Below, in pieces: positions 43,101 through 54,600 of a stretch of DNA of 64,000 nucleotides (the first letter of the stretch is position 1; every line of letters begins with the position of its first letter). A model generated the notes under the pieces. That model saw only the letters and a program-made list of their open reading frames with translations. It had not been told where the DNA came from and searched no databases. This DNA comes from Ulva prolifera (taxonomy: Eukaryota; Chlorophyta; Ulvophyceae; Ulvales; Ulvaceae), in NCBI GenBank assembly GCA_023078555.1, contig CM041200.1, positions 7,231,361 through 7,295,360 of the forward strand. The letters run 5' to 3'. Made by a program: the position numbers and the translations under genes.

Positions 43101-46100
43101 ATTTTATTTTTGAATCTGAATCTGGGCACTCTAATCATCGATGATCATAAATATCTATGACAAGATTTTTGATTGTGATTCTAGGCGTCACCTTGAAATG
43201 AAATGGTCAAGGTGTCACCGCCATGATGCCACTGGCAGCGACGTCAACGTTAACACTCAGGGACCTTGTACGGTCTTTCCACCATGCATGCGTAGGCATG
43301 GCATACCTTGAGTTCTTGGGTGGCATCTTTTACAGTGTGCTGACAGGCTTGGCCGTGTTTGGCACGAAGGCCAGCTGGGAACCTTTTCGGGTTCTGTGCA
43401 TCGACAATGTGACGGCTCTGGCCATGGCAGTGTACCGTGAGGATCTGCAGCTGGTGATGCTGTGCAGTTGCGGTCATATTGATGTGCAGTGTTTGATCAG
43501 AACACCCTTTTCTGTCGTACCTCTCGATTGTGTCGAGCTTTCTGTTCCATGCAGATGCATATGCATACAACTATAACTTGCTTGAAGCATATGCAGGGTA
43601 TGTGATATCCCATACCCTGAGCAGTCAGTGGACTGACTATGAACTCATCAACGACCCCTGGCTGCGGTCGCAAGTTGTGACTACAGATGATCACACCTGG
43701 CTAGAACAAACACAGGAGGTGTGCACATGCTCTTGCAAACAGTGTCAGAGCTGGTGCGCAACACACAAACTTGATAATGTCTCTGCATCCAGGTGTTACC
43801 CGAACTAGCACCGTCACCAGGGTGGCCACCCTTTCGGCCCCCGCTGCCTCCCCCACAAGAGAGGACTTCGCTGCGGACGGAGCGCGCAACACCCACCCCA
43901 GCTACGGCAGCGGCGATGGTCGGCCCCCTCTCGGAGCAGGCACCGACAACCCCACCTCCTAGCGCCGCTAGCGGGCAACGCATCAACGTCGTGGCCATTC
44001 TGCTCATTGTCGCCGCGGAGGTGCTGCTGGCGGGTGTTCTGCTGTGGCTGTGGATCTCAAACGGAAGCCGGGTGTTGCGGTGGTGTACACGCAGGCGCTC
44101 GATCTCGGTGCATGCGAAGGCGCAGCGCGAACGGCAGCTTCAACTTGAAGACACGCTGAAGCCCATACACAAAGTGCGGACCACCCAGTCAGCTAGGCTA
44201 GCGATGCCACGTTGCGTGTTTGTGACCAGCTGATGTCTGGTGTGACTGCGCTTCGAGTCGCACACAACTGCTGCCCGCTATGAAAGAGTTCAAATACGAA
44301 CACCATGCGCGTTTTTGGGATCCCTGCCTGAATTTGTAAGAGCAGCCTGCAGCATGTGTGCACTCAGAGTTCAATGCCACACTGGAGCGCGGTCCAGAAA
44401 CCCATGGGTCACGGTGATCAGTACTGCAGGCTGCCAGCTACTGGAAGCGCGCCGGCAATCGAGCAGGTGGTGGTGCACCACCTCGGAATGGCTATGCCCA
44501 ACACGAATGCCGGCTGACTACGAGGGAAGGAGACATAAATACATCTGGGTCGGTCGTAAGCAATGGTCCTGATGTCACCCCAGCGTCGGCCCTGAATCCT
44601 GACTACGAGTACGAACTACCACTACACCTAGCCCTATTTTCAGAGCCCCCATCATCTCTAGTGGCGACCGGAGGTACCGAGCCCGGCAGCACTGTCGTTT
44701 TTGCGCCATACACTGTCATCCCTAGGCAGCCTGCTTCCACTTCTATGCTCGCCTCGAGCTCAGACGAGCAGACCCCAGAGGGCGTCAGCCTCCGCGAACA
44801 TGCCGTAAACGGAGAAACAAGTGGCATCGATGAGAGCTATGGGTGTTGTGGCCGGACCGGTGAATTTAAGCACAGCCCGGTCGGGCATATGGGTGGCAAC
44901 GTTTCGGTCGCTTCCACAGAGTCTCAACAGCATGGAAGGGGCTCACGACCTGGGGCGGAGGCAGTTAATCAAGGCACAGAGATCCGGCAGGGGCTTCGGT
45001 GTGGCGGGCTGGCGCAGGCGGCAGACGTAAACAAGCAAGCGCGTGATGTAGCTTCAGGAGTACCAGCAAGGCGGCTGCAGCGGCAGCTGGACAGCTTCAC
45101 TGCATCTGACCTATTCCTAGGGCACTTTGAGATGCTGGGGCGCCACCACCGCCGCCGAGGAGGTGCGGCCAGATGTCGCGACCTTATCCGAGTTCTGCAT
45201 TTTAGGATATTGGTAAGGTTGACGGAGTAGCTCGCGCATTCACAGCAAATGCTGAGCTTTACACCGCCAGATGTCATTGTGCTGGCAGCACAATGACTCT
45301 GGTGTACGCAGTGTGCCGGGACACATTGTGCAACAGTTGTGCTTAGCACTGGCCTGGAGCCAGCGAATACTATCACATGGAGCCCAGCTAGAGCCGTGCA
45401 ATTACAATGGCCTAAAGCAGACAAAACCAATTTCTGTGAAACAATGACAGCCCGTGCATTGCAGGGCAGGCAGTGGTGCAGTTCGCACAGACTCCGCATG
45501 ACCGCTGCGAGTTTGCGATCAAGTTCTTCCTCGACGGGGATGCTTTTATCACCGAGGCTGCCCTGTACGCTGCAGCCTTCCCTCATGTCCGCCGAACCAT
45601 GTCACCGGAGGTCGCAGCTCTGGCTGATGCGCCGGCCGGAACCGGAGCTGCCGCAGCGGTGCCAGTGGCAGAGGCTGTTGCGAGCTTCCTCCCACAGGTG
45701 GAGGCGGTGTGTGATGGCGCGGCGGGGGGCCTGGAGGATCCCCAGGGGCGGCCGCTGCCGCCATGCATTGTAATGGAGAAGGGGGAGAGCCTACAGGACC
45801 TGTGTGACCGCGCAGAGCCTGACGTCTTCACAGTCTTCTCGGTACGCGTGGCCTGGCTTGGATTGCTGCACTCTGTGTAGTGTGCTGCTTGTGCTGTCCT
45901 TGCACTGCACAGTGTCCTAGGAGAAAGTGCCACGTTGCAAAGTATCAACAACGGTTGGACTGTTATAAACGAGCGACGTGTTGTGTCAGAGATGATTTTA
46001 ATCGTAGTTATAGGCCTCGGCAAATGGTTGTCTCAGGATGGTCAGAGCTCGGGCCAGTTAACACATTTGTGCCACTGTACTAGATCAGCCATCTCTCCCG

Positions 46101-46186
46101 GAAATCTGGCCGGAACATTTGGTCAGTGCTCGTGCAGGTTTTGTCGAATGTGTCACGCCGGTTAGCGGACATGCACGCATCCGGCT

Positions 46187-46217
<31 letters not shown>

Positions 46218-47146
46218 CATGTGGCTGCCGCGGCAGAACCGCTGGACGGTCATCGACTTTGGCTGCGTTGCGCGAGTGGGCGAGCAGGCGCCGCTGAGCT
46301 TCAGCCTGGCCTACGCGGCCCCAGAGGTCGCAGTGGCGTACCGGGGGCGGCAGGGCTGCATCGAGGCGCAGCCGGCACTGGATGCGTGGTCGCTGGGTGT
46401 CACCGCCTTCGAGCTTCTGACCGGAGGGCCCGCCTTCGACCTGCTGGCCCATGGCCGCAGCGCGGTGCGCCAGCTTTTCTACCCGCATCCATGCACAGCA
46501 ACCATTTTGGGAGGTCTGCAGCGGCTGCAGGTATCCACGGCCAGTGTACAGTGAGCAAGTGCCAAAGAAGGGCCAGGCCATGCCTTGTGTTTGGGTGCAA
46601 TTGCAAGAAGCATGCATGGGTCATGGGCATGCATGTAAGCCATGCCATGCGGATGTATCCTTACCATGTAATCCGGACCTTCTCAACGTAATTCCTGAAT
46701 GCTCAGCCCCGTCCACGGCATTGTCATGCTGTCGCCATGTGTCGTGCATGCATTGCCAGAGTGAAGGGGAGTGCTTCTGCCTGCGATGCTGGACACCTGT
46801 AATGTGCTGATTCAGCCACAGAATGCAGGTCATCAGCATGCAATTCGTTGGAATCCTCAGCTGTTGTTTGCCGGGGTGGTCCTATCCATAAACGGCTCAA
46901 CGTTGAGCCGAGTGTTGTGAAAGTCACCCTGACGCATATCATGCACTGCAGGTGGTGGCCATGCTGGAGGGGGCCGCGCCGTTGCCGTGGGAGGGGGAGC
47001 TGAGCCGCGGCGTGCAGCGCAAGCTCGGGATGCTCAGACAGCCGGTGCTGCAGCTGCTGCAGCGGGAGCCGGAACGCCGCATCACCCTCGAGGCCTTCCA
47101 TGCCGCATGTGCCCACATGTATGCGAACAGCACCAGCGAATCGTAG
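40188..47146 (+). CDS. Receptor-like Ser/Thr protein kinase with beta-helix-like ectodomain (intact copy)
   Basis: Nine exons with matching phases: 40188-40622, 41083-41431, 42456-43052, 43687-43718, 43793-44173, 44430-45162, 45465-45841, 46138-46464, 46952-47146 (about 1,141 aa; ATG 40245 would shorten it by 19). Exons 1-3 hold an ectodomain with beta-helix style sequence (TVVRTAGELQRAVLAGAQDI; MVNFQNVSFVNVSLDHGAVV). Exon 5 has one membrane helix (INVVAILLIVAAEVLLAGVL, about 43980-44060), then Arg-rich WCTRRRS. Exon 6 is an ill-defined juxtamembrane region. Exon 7 carries the ATP lysine (EFAIKFF). Exon 8 has HRDLKPAN, DFG, AAPEV and DAWSLGVTAFELL. Exon 9 is subdomain XI (ITLEAFHAAC). All catalytic residues are present. 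No signal peptide is visible, so an upstream exon may be missing. Likely a plasma-membrane sensor; ligand unknown. Confidence 0.82.
42288..42307. repeat. 20-nt G run in intron 2 of the receptor kinase
   Basis: Located 149 bp before exon 3 and absent from the equivalent intron of the second copy. Confidence 0.9.
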
Positions 47147-47480
47147 CCGTGAATAATAGGCTAACCGTCCATGAAGCCACCAAAAGCAGCCGCACCCAAT
47201 GCAATGAACGCCACATGCATGGCAAACATGCATGACGTTGCCTGGGAGGTGCCCCGCCATGGGCCCCACAGAAGCAGGATGTTCCTTGACTGCTGCTGCT
47301 GGGTGCTGGGGAGATGACATGCCTGCTTCTAGGATCTCAAACCTTGTAACGTTTCTGCTTGGCACATGGGCATAAACCTGAAGCCACGACTTGGTTGAAC
47401 CGGTCAGACACCAGGATGCAGGATGCGCAAGTATCAGGAGAGACACACTGCAGCTCCCAGCCATGCCACACCCGCGCATG
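47147..47480. other. 3' flank of the intact receptor kinase
   Basis: Contains the kinase 3' UTR. It parallels 17248-17340 and 57248-57345 only loosely (GCATGCATG..CATGACG). No gene seen. Confidence 0.4.
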
Positions 47481-48240
47481 ATATGCAAATATACAGTCTG
47501 CTCCAGCATCATCTTCAGCTCACCCCCCGATCGGCCGCCGAACCTCACGGCAGCCTTGCCAATGAAGCCACACGACTCAATGTCAAACGGAACAAACCGG
47601 AACGCTGCATGCTCAGGCATGTCCCGCCGGAAGCGGTCCCGCTTCCTGTTCGCCGCCTGCTCCTCCGTCACCCCCGTCTCCCGTGCCGCAGCGGCCACGT
47701 ACGAGGCCGCCGACGCATGCGTGACCACGACGTCCACGGCAGCCATCTCCAGGCGCGGCATGACCACGACGATGTCCCCGCGACGATTCAGCCCCACACC
47801 CGCGCCCCAAGCAAGGGCACGGTAGAGCGGCTCCAGTGCGGACTGCAGTCCGGCGTAGGTGGCGACCAGGCGCAAGGCACGAGCCAGGTTATCATGGTGC
47901 ATCTTGGTCTCCTTTGCCACCTTCTTGCAGACCATGGCATGGTCCGGTTCGGCGGCAACACCTGCACTGCATTTGCACCGGGGGGGGGGAGGGGGCGTCC
48001 GTCAGGCTGCGGAATTGCAGGCGGTGCCACACCGCCAGGACAAACATGTCGTCGCCCAGGGTGACAACGCTGCCCGGCAAAGCGGAGAGGAAGGCGCCTA
48101 GGCCTGCCGCCTCCCCCGACACGCTCTTGAGCCATGCCGCTTCCTGCCTGCCGGCCGGCGTGTTGAGGTCGATGCACTGGAGTTGGAGCGCAGCGGCATG
48201 GTCCGCGACCGCGCGCCCGCCCCACCTCACGCTGGGCCTC
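47481..48240 (-). mobile_element. Degenerate LINE (non-LTR retrotransposon), C-terminal part of the reverse-transcriptase ORF
   Basis: Two minus-strand frames combine to the typical region after the reverse-transcriptase core. The first (about 48230-48000) has LQCIDLNTPAGRQEAAWLKS, then GLGAFLSALPGSV and VWHRLQFRSLTD. The second (about 47935-47530), after a frameshift around a G-rich run near 47981-47990, has MVCKKVAKETKMHHDNLARAL, then GLNRRGDIVVVMPRLEMAAV and RKRDRFRRDMPEHAAFRFVP. A cysteine/histidine knuckle spans the break. The same C-terminus occurs at 48651-48965. No reverse-transcriptase catalytic motif is present, so this is a truncated, frameshifted copy. Confidence 0.72.
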
Positions 48241-48650
48241 CTGCAGCTTGCCCGAGACGAACTCGTCCGGTATGGGTGTGCGGGTTCACGTTTGCGAAGT
48301 ACATTTAAGAGGTGTTGGTGTTTGTCTTCTCCCGTTCACTCTAGAACAAGGACAAAAGCTTTTGTAACAAACAAGAGGTTCACACCTGTATGCATACACT
48401 GCAGTCGCTGCCCCATGCAGTAGCAGTGCGAATTCGTAAGACGGCGTGCATGCCGTGTACGTGTCACAAAAAAGGGGCACCTCACACACGCCACCATGGT
48501 GCACCATCAACGAACAGCATTCAGCCGTGTAGCATCCACACCCATACAGCCGTGTACGTGTCACGCAGGAGATTTGGATGAGATTCGGTTTCAGTGTTTG
48601 TTTTCTCCCGTTCACTCTTTTGTAACCATAGACAAACAGGATGTGCACAG
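48241..48650 (+). mobile_element. Stacked LINE 3' tails
   Basis: Tails with TTCTCCCGTTCACTC occur at about 48330-48367 (followed by AGAACAAGGACAAAAGC) and 48575-48625 (GATGAGATTCGGTTTCAGTG ... CTCTTTTGTAA). The DNA between them contains repeated CCGTGTACGTGTCAC words. The last 12 bases (48639-48650) are the left target duplication of the next insertion. Confidence 0.6.
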
Positions 48651-49074
48651 CAACAGGACAGGAAGCGGGACCGCTTCCGGCGGGACGTGCCTGACCATGC
48701 CGCGTTCCGGTTTGTTCCGTTTGCGGTCGAATCGTGTGGCTTCATGGGCAAGGCTGCCGTGAGGTTCGTCGGTCAGTTGGGGGATGTGGCCGCTGCCAGT
48801 GGGCGCATCTCCAAAGGCGCGTTTGTCCAGTGGGCGCTGCGGGTGTTGTCGGTGTCATTGCAGCGCGGCAATGCGGATATGTATCGGAAGTCTGGGCTTG
48901 TCATCTCTCGGGAGCAAGGGTTGCAATATGATGCGGGCCTGGAGGACGCGATCCTGCCGGACTGAGTTGTGAGTGCGGTTGTAGTGTTCGTGTGTGTGTG
49001 AGTGTATGTTGCATTTGATTCGGATGAGATTCGGTTTCAGTGTTTGTTTTCTCCCGTTCACTCTTTTGTAAACT
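48651..49074 (+). mobile_element. 5'-truncated LINE insertion with 12-bp target duplication
   Basis: GGATGTGCACAG at 48639-48650 recurs at 49075-49086. The insert encodes the end of the LINE protein (RKRDRFRRDVPDHAAFRFVP, then FMGKAAVRF, LSVSLQRGNADMYRKSGLV, stop at 48965). A 107-bp 3' UTR follows that includes a short (GT)n and ends CACTCTTTTGTAA. Confidence 0.88.
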
Positions 49075-49093
49075 GGATGTGCACAGCCCTCAG

Positions 49094-50039
49094 CGCGGCG
49101 GTGTGCCGGGCTGGCGTGGTATGCTGTGGCTTGGTGGGGTGGGGGTGGGTCTTGGGGCCAGGGCGGCCCCCGGCAATCGGGCGGCCATGATGGGCGGCCT
49201 CAGGCAGCAGTGTGTTGGGTTTGGCCCTGTCGTACGGCGGCGGGCGTTGTGGTGCTGGTGGTTGTGATGTTGTGTGTCGGCCGTGGGGTTTGTGCGTGCG
49301 CGTGTGTGGGTTTGGGTTTGTGGGTGTGTGGGTCTGTGCGTGTGTGTGATACAAAGGAAAAAGCTGGAGGGGCAGGTAGCACCGCCAGGACCAAAAGGGA
49401 GAGCATAAGAAACGCAATGCGCACGCAGCAGGAGAGCCACAGCCAACGCCAAGGCACAACGAGCACACACACACCCCCACGCTCCCACACACTACCACAC
49501 GAACCACTCACTGACACCCGACCCACGCACCCACGCACCCGCACGCGGCCCAGACCCGACCCCCAACACACACACCCACACGCCAACACGCTACACGACC
49601 CCGCCGCCCGCGCGGCAGCAGCAGCCCCACGCAGCGGCCTGGCCGGCGCCGGCCCCACACGGAAGCCGCCGGGGGCCCCCAGGACCCCCGCCCCAACGCC
49701 CCGATCAGGCCAGCCCCGGGCGCCGGAACAACACACACGGGGGCGCCCCCATCCGCGGACCCACCCGGAACGGAGCACGCCCGAGGCGCGCCGTGTTCGG
49801 GGGCCGGGGCACACGGCCGCGGCAGCACACGCCGCCTACCAGCGCGTCCGAGCCTCGGACGGCGCCCGGCCCGCTGTGCGTGTGTGTAGTGGTGTGTGGG
49901 TGTGTGCTTGGCGGTCTGCGGATCTGTGTCGCTTGCTACGTCGGTGATGGGTGGGATGTTCGTGGGTGTCTTGGTGTTTGCTTCGTCTGCTTGCTCCTTT
50001 CGCGGTGCTGCCCGACTTGCTGCCTTTGTCCTTGTAACA
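49094..50039 (+). mobile_element. Retroposon insertion (about 946 bp) with 12-bp target duplication
   Basis: CACAGCCCTCAG at 49082-49093 recurs at 50040-50051; the empty site is present in paralogs near 39379 and 62673. The insert starts CGCGGCGGTGTGCCGGGC and ends CTGCCTTTGTCCTTGTAACA. It contains GCGGCCATGATGGGCGGCC, shared with 4640 and 18400, and an inner reverse-oriented tail at about 49350-49405. It landed next to the LINE insertion in the same small target. No coding function recognised. Confidence 0.85.
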
Positions 50040-51624
50040 CACAGCCCTCAGCTACGCGAGCTCTGCAGGTACCAGAACCAGCCGCATGTCGCACTTCAGT
50101 CCAATGAGAGCAGCCTCAGGCAAGTGGCAGTGATGGCGTACTCATGCCTCGCCGTGTCTGGCTAGGCATCTGCAGACCATGGTGTGTGAGCAGACCATGT
50201 CTTTTATTACAAAGCAGACCATGTGAATCTCGGGCGGCTCGAATTCGATGCTGCCATGGCCAGCTGCAGTGCAACGGTTGCAATCATGATCGCATGGCGA
50301 CCGGTTAAACACACGCTGGAGCAAGCTGCTGATGAGGGGGATATATACATGTTGCAGAAGACTAAGTGTGTGTTATTCGTCGGCAGATATATTCACATGT
50401 TCTTCGCATGACCGCGCAACCTTATGGTCGACATCGCATCTGCTGATCTTTGCCAAACCGTTCAGATCTAATTCCTGCCCCGTCTGAAGAACATCTTTCA
50501 CCGTTCCATCATTTCAGCAGAGGGCGGGTAGTAGTACAGCTGCGCCATGAAGCAACAGCGATGGGCCAGCGTGCTCGAGCCCGACCGGGGTACGTTCGCA
50601 CTGAATTCATCTCTCGGAGACACAGCTTACAGCGGCGTCCTGGAGGTTGTGACTCGTTTGGAGATCATAAGCAACAATACCGCAATCCTCCAGCAGCATG
50701 CCTCGTGCTATGACAATGTATCGTCAACACAGTTCTGGGATGATGGGATGAGCTCAGCGCGGCACGCTGAGTGCTGCAGTTACACGTATAGAACACGGAT
50801 GCAACGCCTTTGATTGGATCACATGGCCATATTATGCCGCTTGGAGGTGCTCTAGATCTACGCCGCGCATCAGCTACTCTGCGGTGCAAGCCGCAGACAT
50901 CGAGCTCTGCAGAGCCCAAGTATCTCCGAGATGCCGCCCCTTTCCAGAACGAATCCCACACCAGCATACCGCCACATCACTGCATAATTTGCCCTTCTGC
51001 ACGGCGTGTTTTCTTTGTGTTCGTAGTTAGAGTGCTTTTGTATCTGGAATGTTGGCTTGGCTGTGAGGGTGTGGTCTGCACAAAGTGCCACAGTGTTTAA
51101 AATCCCAGAGTAGCAGAGATACCATGGCCAGTGCAAAAGGCATGACTATACATGTGAAAGGTGGCCCACCTCCCGCGATGCAGCTTCTTCATGGGAAATG
51201 CTTGTTGCGAGTTTGTTTGCTATAGCGCCTGTTCACTCTGATGTCATCTAGTGGACATGCATACTGCTGCACAAATCTCTGCTACCGAATTTCTCACAGT
51301 GCTGCAGCATGTATTGGTGTACCCTATCTTAAAGCTGATTCTTTGGGTACTAGTACATGACACAATGCATCAATTCTTCTGGTCAGTGGACTGTTTGCTG
51401 TACAGGGAGGAGCTAGGTCATGGCGAGTTGCCTGGCGGTGATGTGTTACAAGGATAGAGGTGGCGAGGCGGGCAGCACCGCGGAAGAATCTAATTACAAG
51501 ATGCCTGGCAGTAATGCAACAACAAGCACAGCCTGCTGTGGTGAGGCATCACACGAGCTGACGGAGTAGCAGTTTACGTCATCAACGGACTGGACGTGGT
51601 CAGCACAGAGGCACACATGAAGTG
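50040..51624. repeat. Duplicated spacer module G, copy 2 (upstream of the kinase pseudogene)
   Basis: Parallels module G at 39367 and 62664. ATGAAGCAACAGCG at 50547 opens an 88-codon frame (MKQQRWASVLEPDRGTFALN) that is not preserved in the 63.1-kb copy. A retroposon tail in reverse orientation is at about 51440-51500 (TGTTACAAGGATAGAGGTGG). No certain gene. Confidence 0.6.
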
Positions 51625-54600
51625 ATGCAGAGCACAAACCCTGACATGGCTGCTGCCGCCCCTACAGCCCGGGCACCGCGCGCTGCTTCGCCTCCAACCT
51701 TCACGGACGACTCGGATGTACCTGACGCGACACAGGCTATAGATGCCCCCGCGCCAGGTGCCCCGCAGCTGTTCATCCCGGCGGCCAGCATCACGGTGGT
51801 ACGGACGGCGGCGGGGCTGCAGCGGGCGGCCCTCGCCAGCGCCCAGGACATCGAGATCCGCGCCCACCTCAACCTCCGCTCCCTCGAGCGTGCTGCAAAC
51901 CCTCTCATCCAAGGGGTTGAGTCGGCGGTCAATCCGAAAAGGCTCGCCCTGCTGTATGCGTCGCCGCCGCTGAGATCAATTCGGGTGTGCATTCGCCCTC
52001 GGACAGCGCTGCTTCTGTTGTCCACCCGCTCTCCGTTGGAGTCCGCCCACCATGAGTTATAGAAGTCCACGTTTAGGTTCATGCCAGAATCCTGTTCTTT
52101 GGACCCTCATTTGTTGCTGATTGTGCTCCTGCCTTGCGTTGGAGTGCCGCTGCATTTTCAGGCCGCCATTGAACAGGAACCTGATTGTGTGATTATTGAA
52201 TAGACTCACGAAGAGGAGTTGCTGCATTGGCAGATCATCCTTACCACAGTGTACATGGCAACTGCCAGTGCTCGGAGGCAGAGGCGGCGCTCGGCCTCCC
52301 CGCCGGGACCTTCCCTGGCCTCCTGCCCCTGAAGCCCCGGCAGTGCCTCCTCGTCATGAAACATACATGGCTTATGGTCAACAGTGGCAACATCTGGATG
52401 GACAACCTCTACCTCAAGCTCAGCCGCACGAGGGTGCAGCCAAGCTTCGTCTTCATCACCGCTGGAGCGCTCAGTGGGGAGATACAGTGGCCTGGATTTG
52501 AGCGAAGTGACGTGTACGTGACTGCCACAACGTTCCACGGGGAGCACCGCGGCAGCGCTCAAGCCGTTGTTTGCAACCTGACCGGGGTTGCAATCTACGC
52601 TTGGGGTGAGCACCACCGCCCGTGTTTTGCCTAGCATCTGCTGTGCTATATATGCAGAATCTTGCTTGGTACATACACATCGTGTTCTGCCCCGCATAGA
52701 AGCATGCTATGGGACTCCCCCGCAAGGCTCCAGCTAAGATCATGTCGGTCAGCGTCTGCCATCAAGAGGCCGACCTAGGTGGGGTACCCGCAATGTGCAC
52801 GAGGCTGGAACTCAGGTGGCACTACATGCGTCCCGTCCTCATCTGACGACAATCAGCCCTCAGCCCTCCAGGGTGGCTACTACTATTGAAGTATATCGTA
52901 TTTAAGCTCAGCGTCATCACTTGTAGTCACAGCTGTGGTCAGAGCATGCATATGGCGTGACCACAATTGGCTGAGTCAGCCTCTTTGCCCATGTGCATGC
53001 GCATATGCAGTCTGTGTACCAGCATTACCGGTTACAGCAGTTACGTACTGCTCCAGAATGAAACTACTGTAACCAGTCGCTGCAATTTGCGAAGCGCCGA
53101 TCGGGCGAGTTACCTGTTGTTGCATGTGCACTGCTTCGCTGACATGGAGAGGCGCTCAATTAACTGCCTTGGCAAGGCAGTGTCAGCCTGACAGTTAGTT
53201 GTAGGCGTACCTATAGCCGCTTCTGTGCGGCGAATTGTGGCCCCAGCAGGTATTAGTTTCCAGCTATGCAGCTATAGTATGGAGCTACGGCACATGTCTT
53301 CAGCATGCGAGCCGCAGGCAGGCCTAGGCATGGGGCAGTGTGTTGCGCGGCCATGGCTTCAGCATCGCCAAAGTTACGGGTCTGGCATGCAGGCGGCATC
53401 TTCACTGATTGGGCAGGCTTAGGATCCCCCATCACCGTACTTTTTCAGAGCATGGCCACCATTCGCGACTCTGTCTTCCGCAACATGTACCTGCACGCTG
53501 AGATCGTTGACGTCTCCTACGAAGGGATGGTCAACTTCCAGAATGTCTCTCTCGCGAACACCAGCCTGGAGCACGGCGCTGTCGTCAGCACCACGTTCAA
53601 CGACTACCAGGTAGCGATTGGGCACTACTTGATGTACTACCCAGATGACGACGCCAACTACGACATGCCTGTATCATCTGTGCCGCGTGGCCACCGCAGC
53701 GTGTTCGGCGAGCAGTTTGCAGTCCTGAACAGCACGCTGAGCGACCGCGTGTACCTCCATCGAACATCCCGGGGTCCGGAGGACCTGCTCCCCCGGCTGC
53801 CCACACACGGCAGAGGAGGCCCGCAATCGCTCAATTGACCGTCATGTTTCCGCCACTGGACCGAACGACCTTACAATCACTGGTGTACCGTTTGAATCCG
53901 GCGACTACATGTACGGAGAGAGCCCAGCGGTGCCAGCTGGCGGGCCTGCCACGGACTGTATGGATTCGGCAGGGCCGTCTGACTACGGTGCGGCGTACCT
54001 ATATCCCGCATGGCCTGCAGCATGATGCCATGTTGTTGCATATAAATCTGAATATGGGCGGTCTGATCATCCATGCAATGATGTATAGTTGTCACTCTAA
54101 GGCGTCAAGTCGAATTGAACTGGTCAAGGTGTCATCGCCATGATGGCAGCCACGGCAATGTCAACACTCGCGGACCCTGTACGGTCCCTCCACCATGCAT
54201 ACGTATGCATAGTATAGGTTAAGGCCTTGCGTGACATTGCGTGACATGATCCCTGGCTGCGGTGGCAAATTGTGACTGCAGATGATCAAATCTGGCTGGA
54301 ACGGATGCAAGAGGTGTGCACTTTCTCGCGCACGCACACACAGATCTGACACTGCATCCAGGTACTACCCGAATTGGGACCGTCTCCTGGATGGCCGCCC
54401 TTTCGGCCCCCACTGCCTCCCGCACAAGAGAGGACGTTGTTGCGGCCTGACCCTGCATTACCCACCCCAGCGACTGCAGCGACGATGGTCGGCCTTCTCT
54501 CGGAGCAGGCACCCGCAAATCTGGTCGAAAGCGGTGGTAGAGGGGGCCGCATCAACGCCATGGCCATTTTGCTGATTGTCGCTGCAGAGGTGCTGCTGGC

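Noticed and set aside
43223..43576. 118-codon frame between kinase exons 3 and 4
   Set aside because: Most of it is absent from the second copy, and the 32-bp exon alone satisfies the phases.
46724..47935. 403-codon minus-strand frame as one gene
   Set aside because: Its first part is the LINE remnant; the rest is antisense to the last kinase exon and its intron.
49126..49947. 273-codon plus-strand frame
   Set aside because: Lies inside a retroposon copy, low-complexity and GC-rich, and is not conserved in the other copies.
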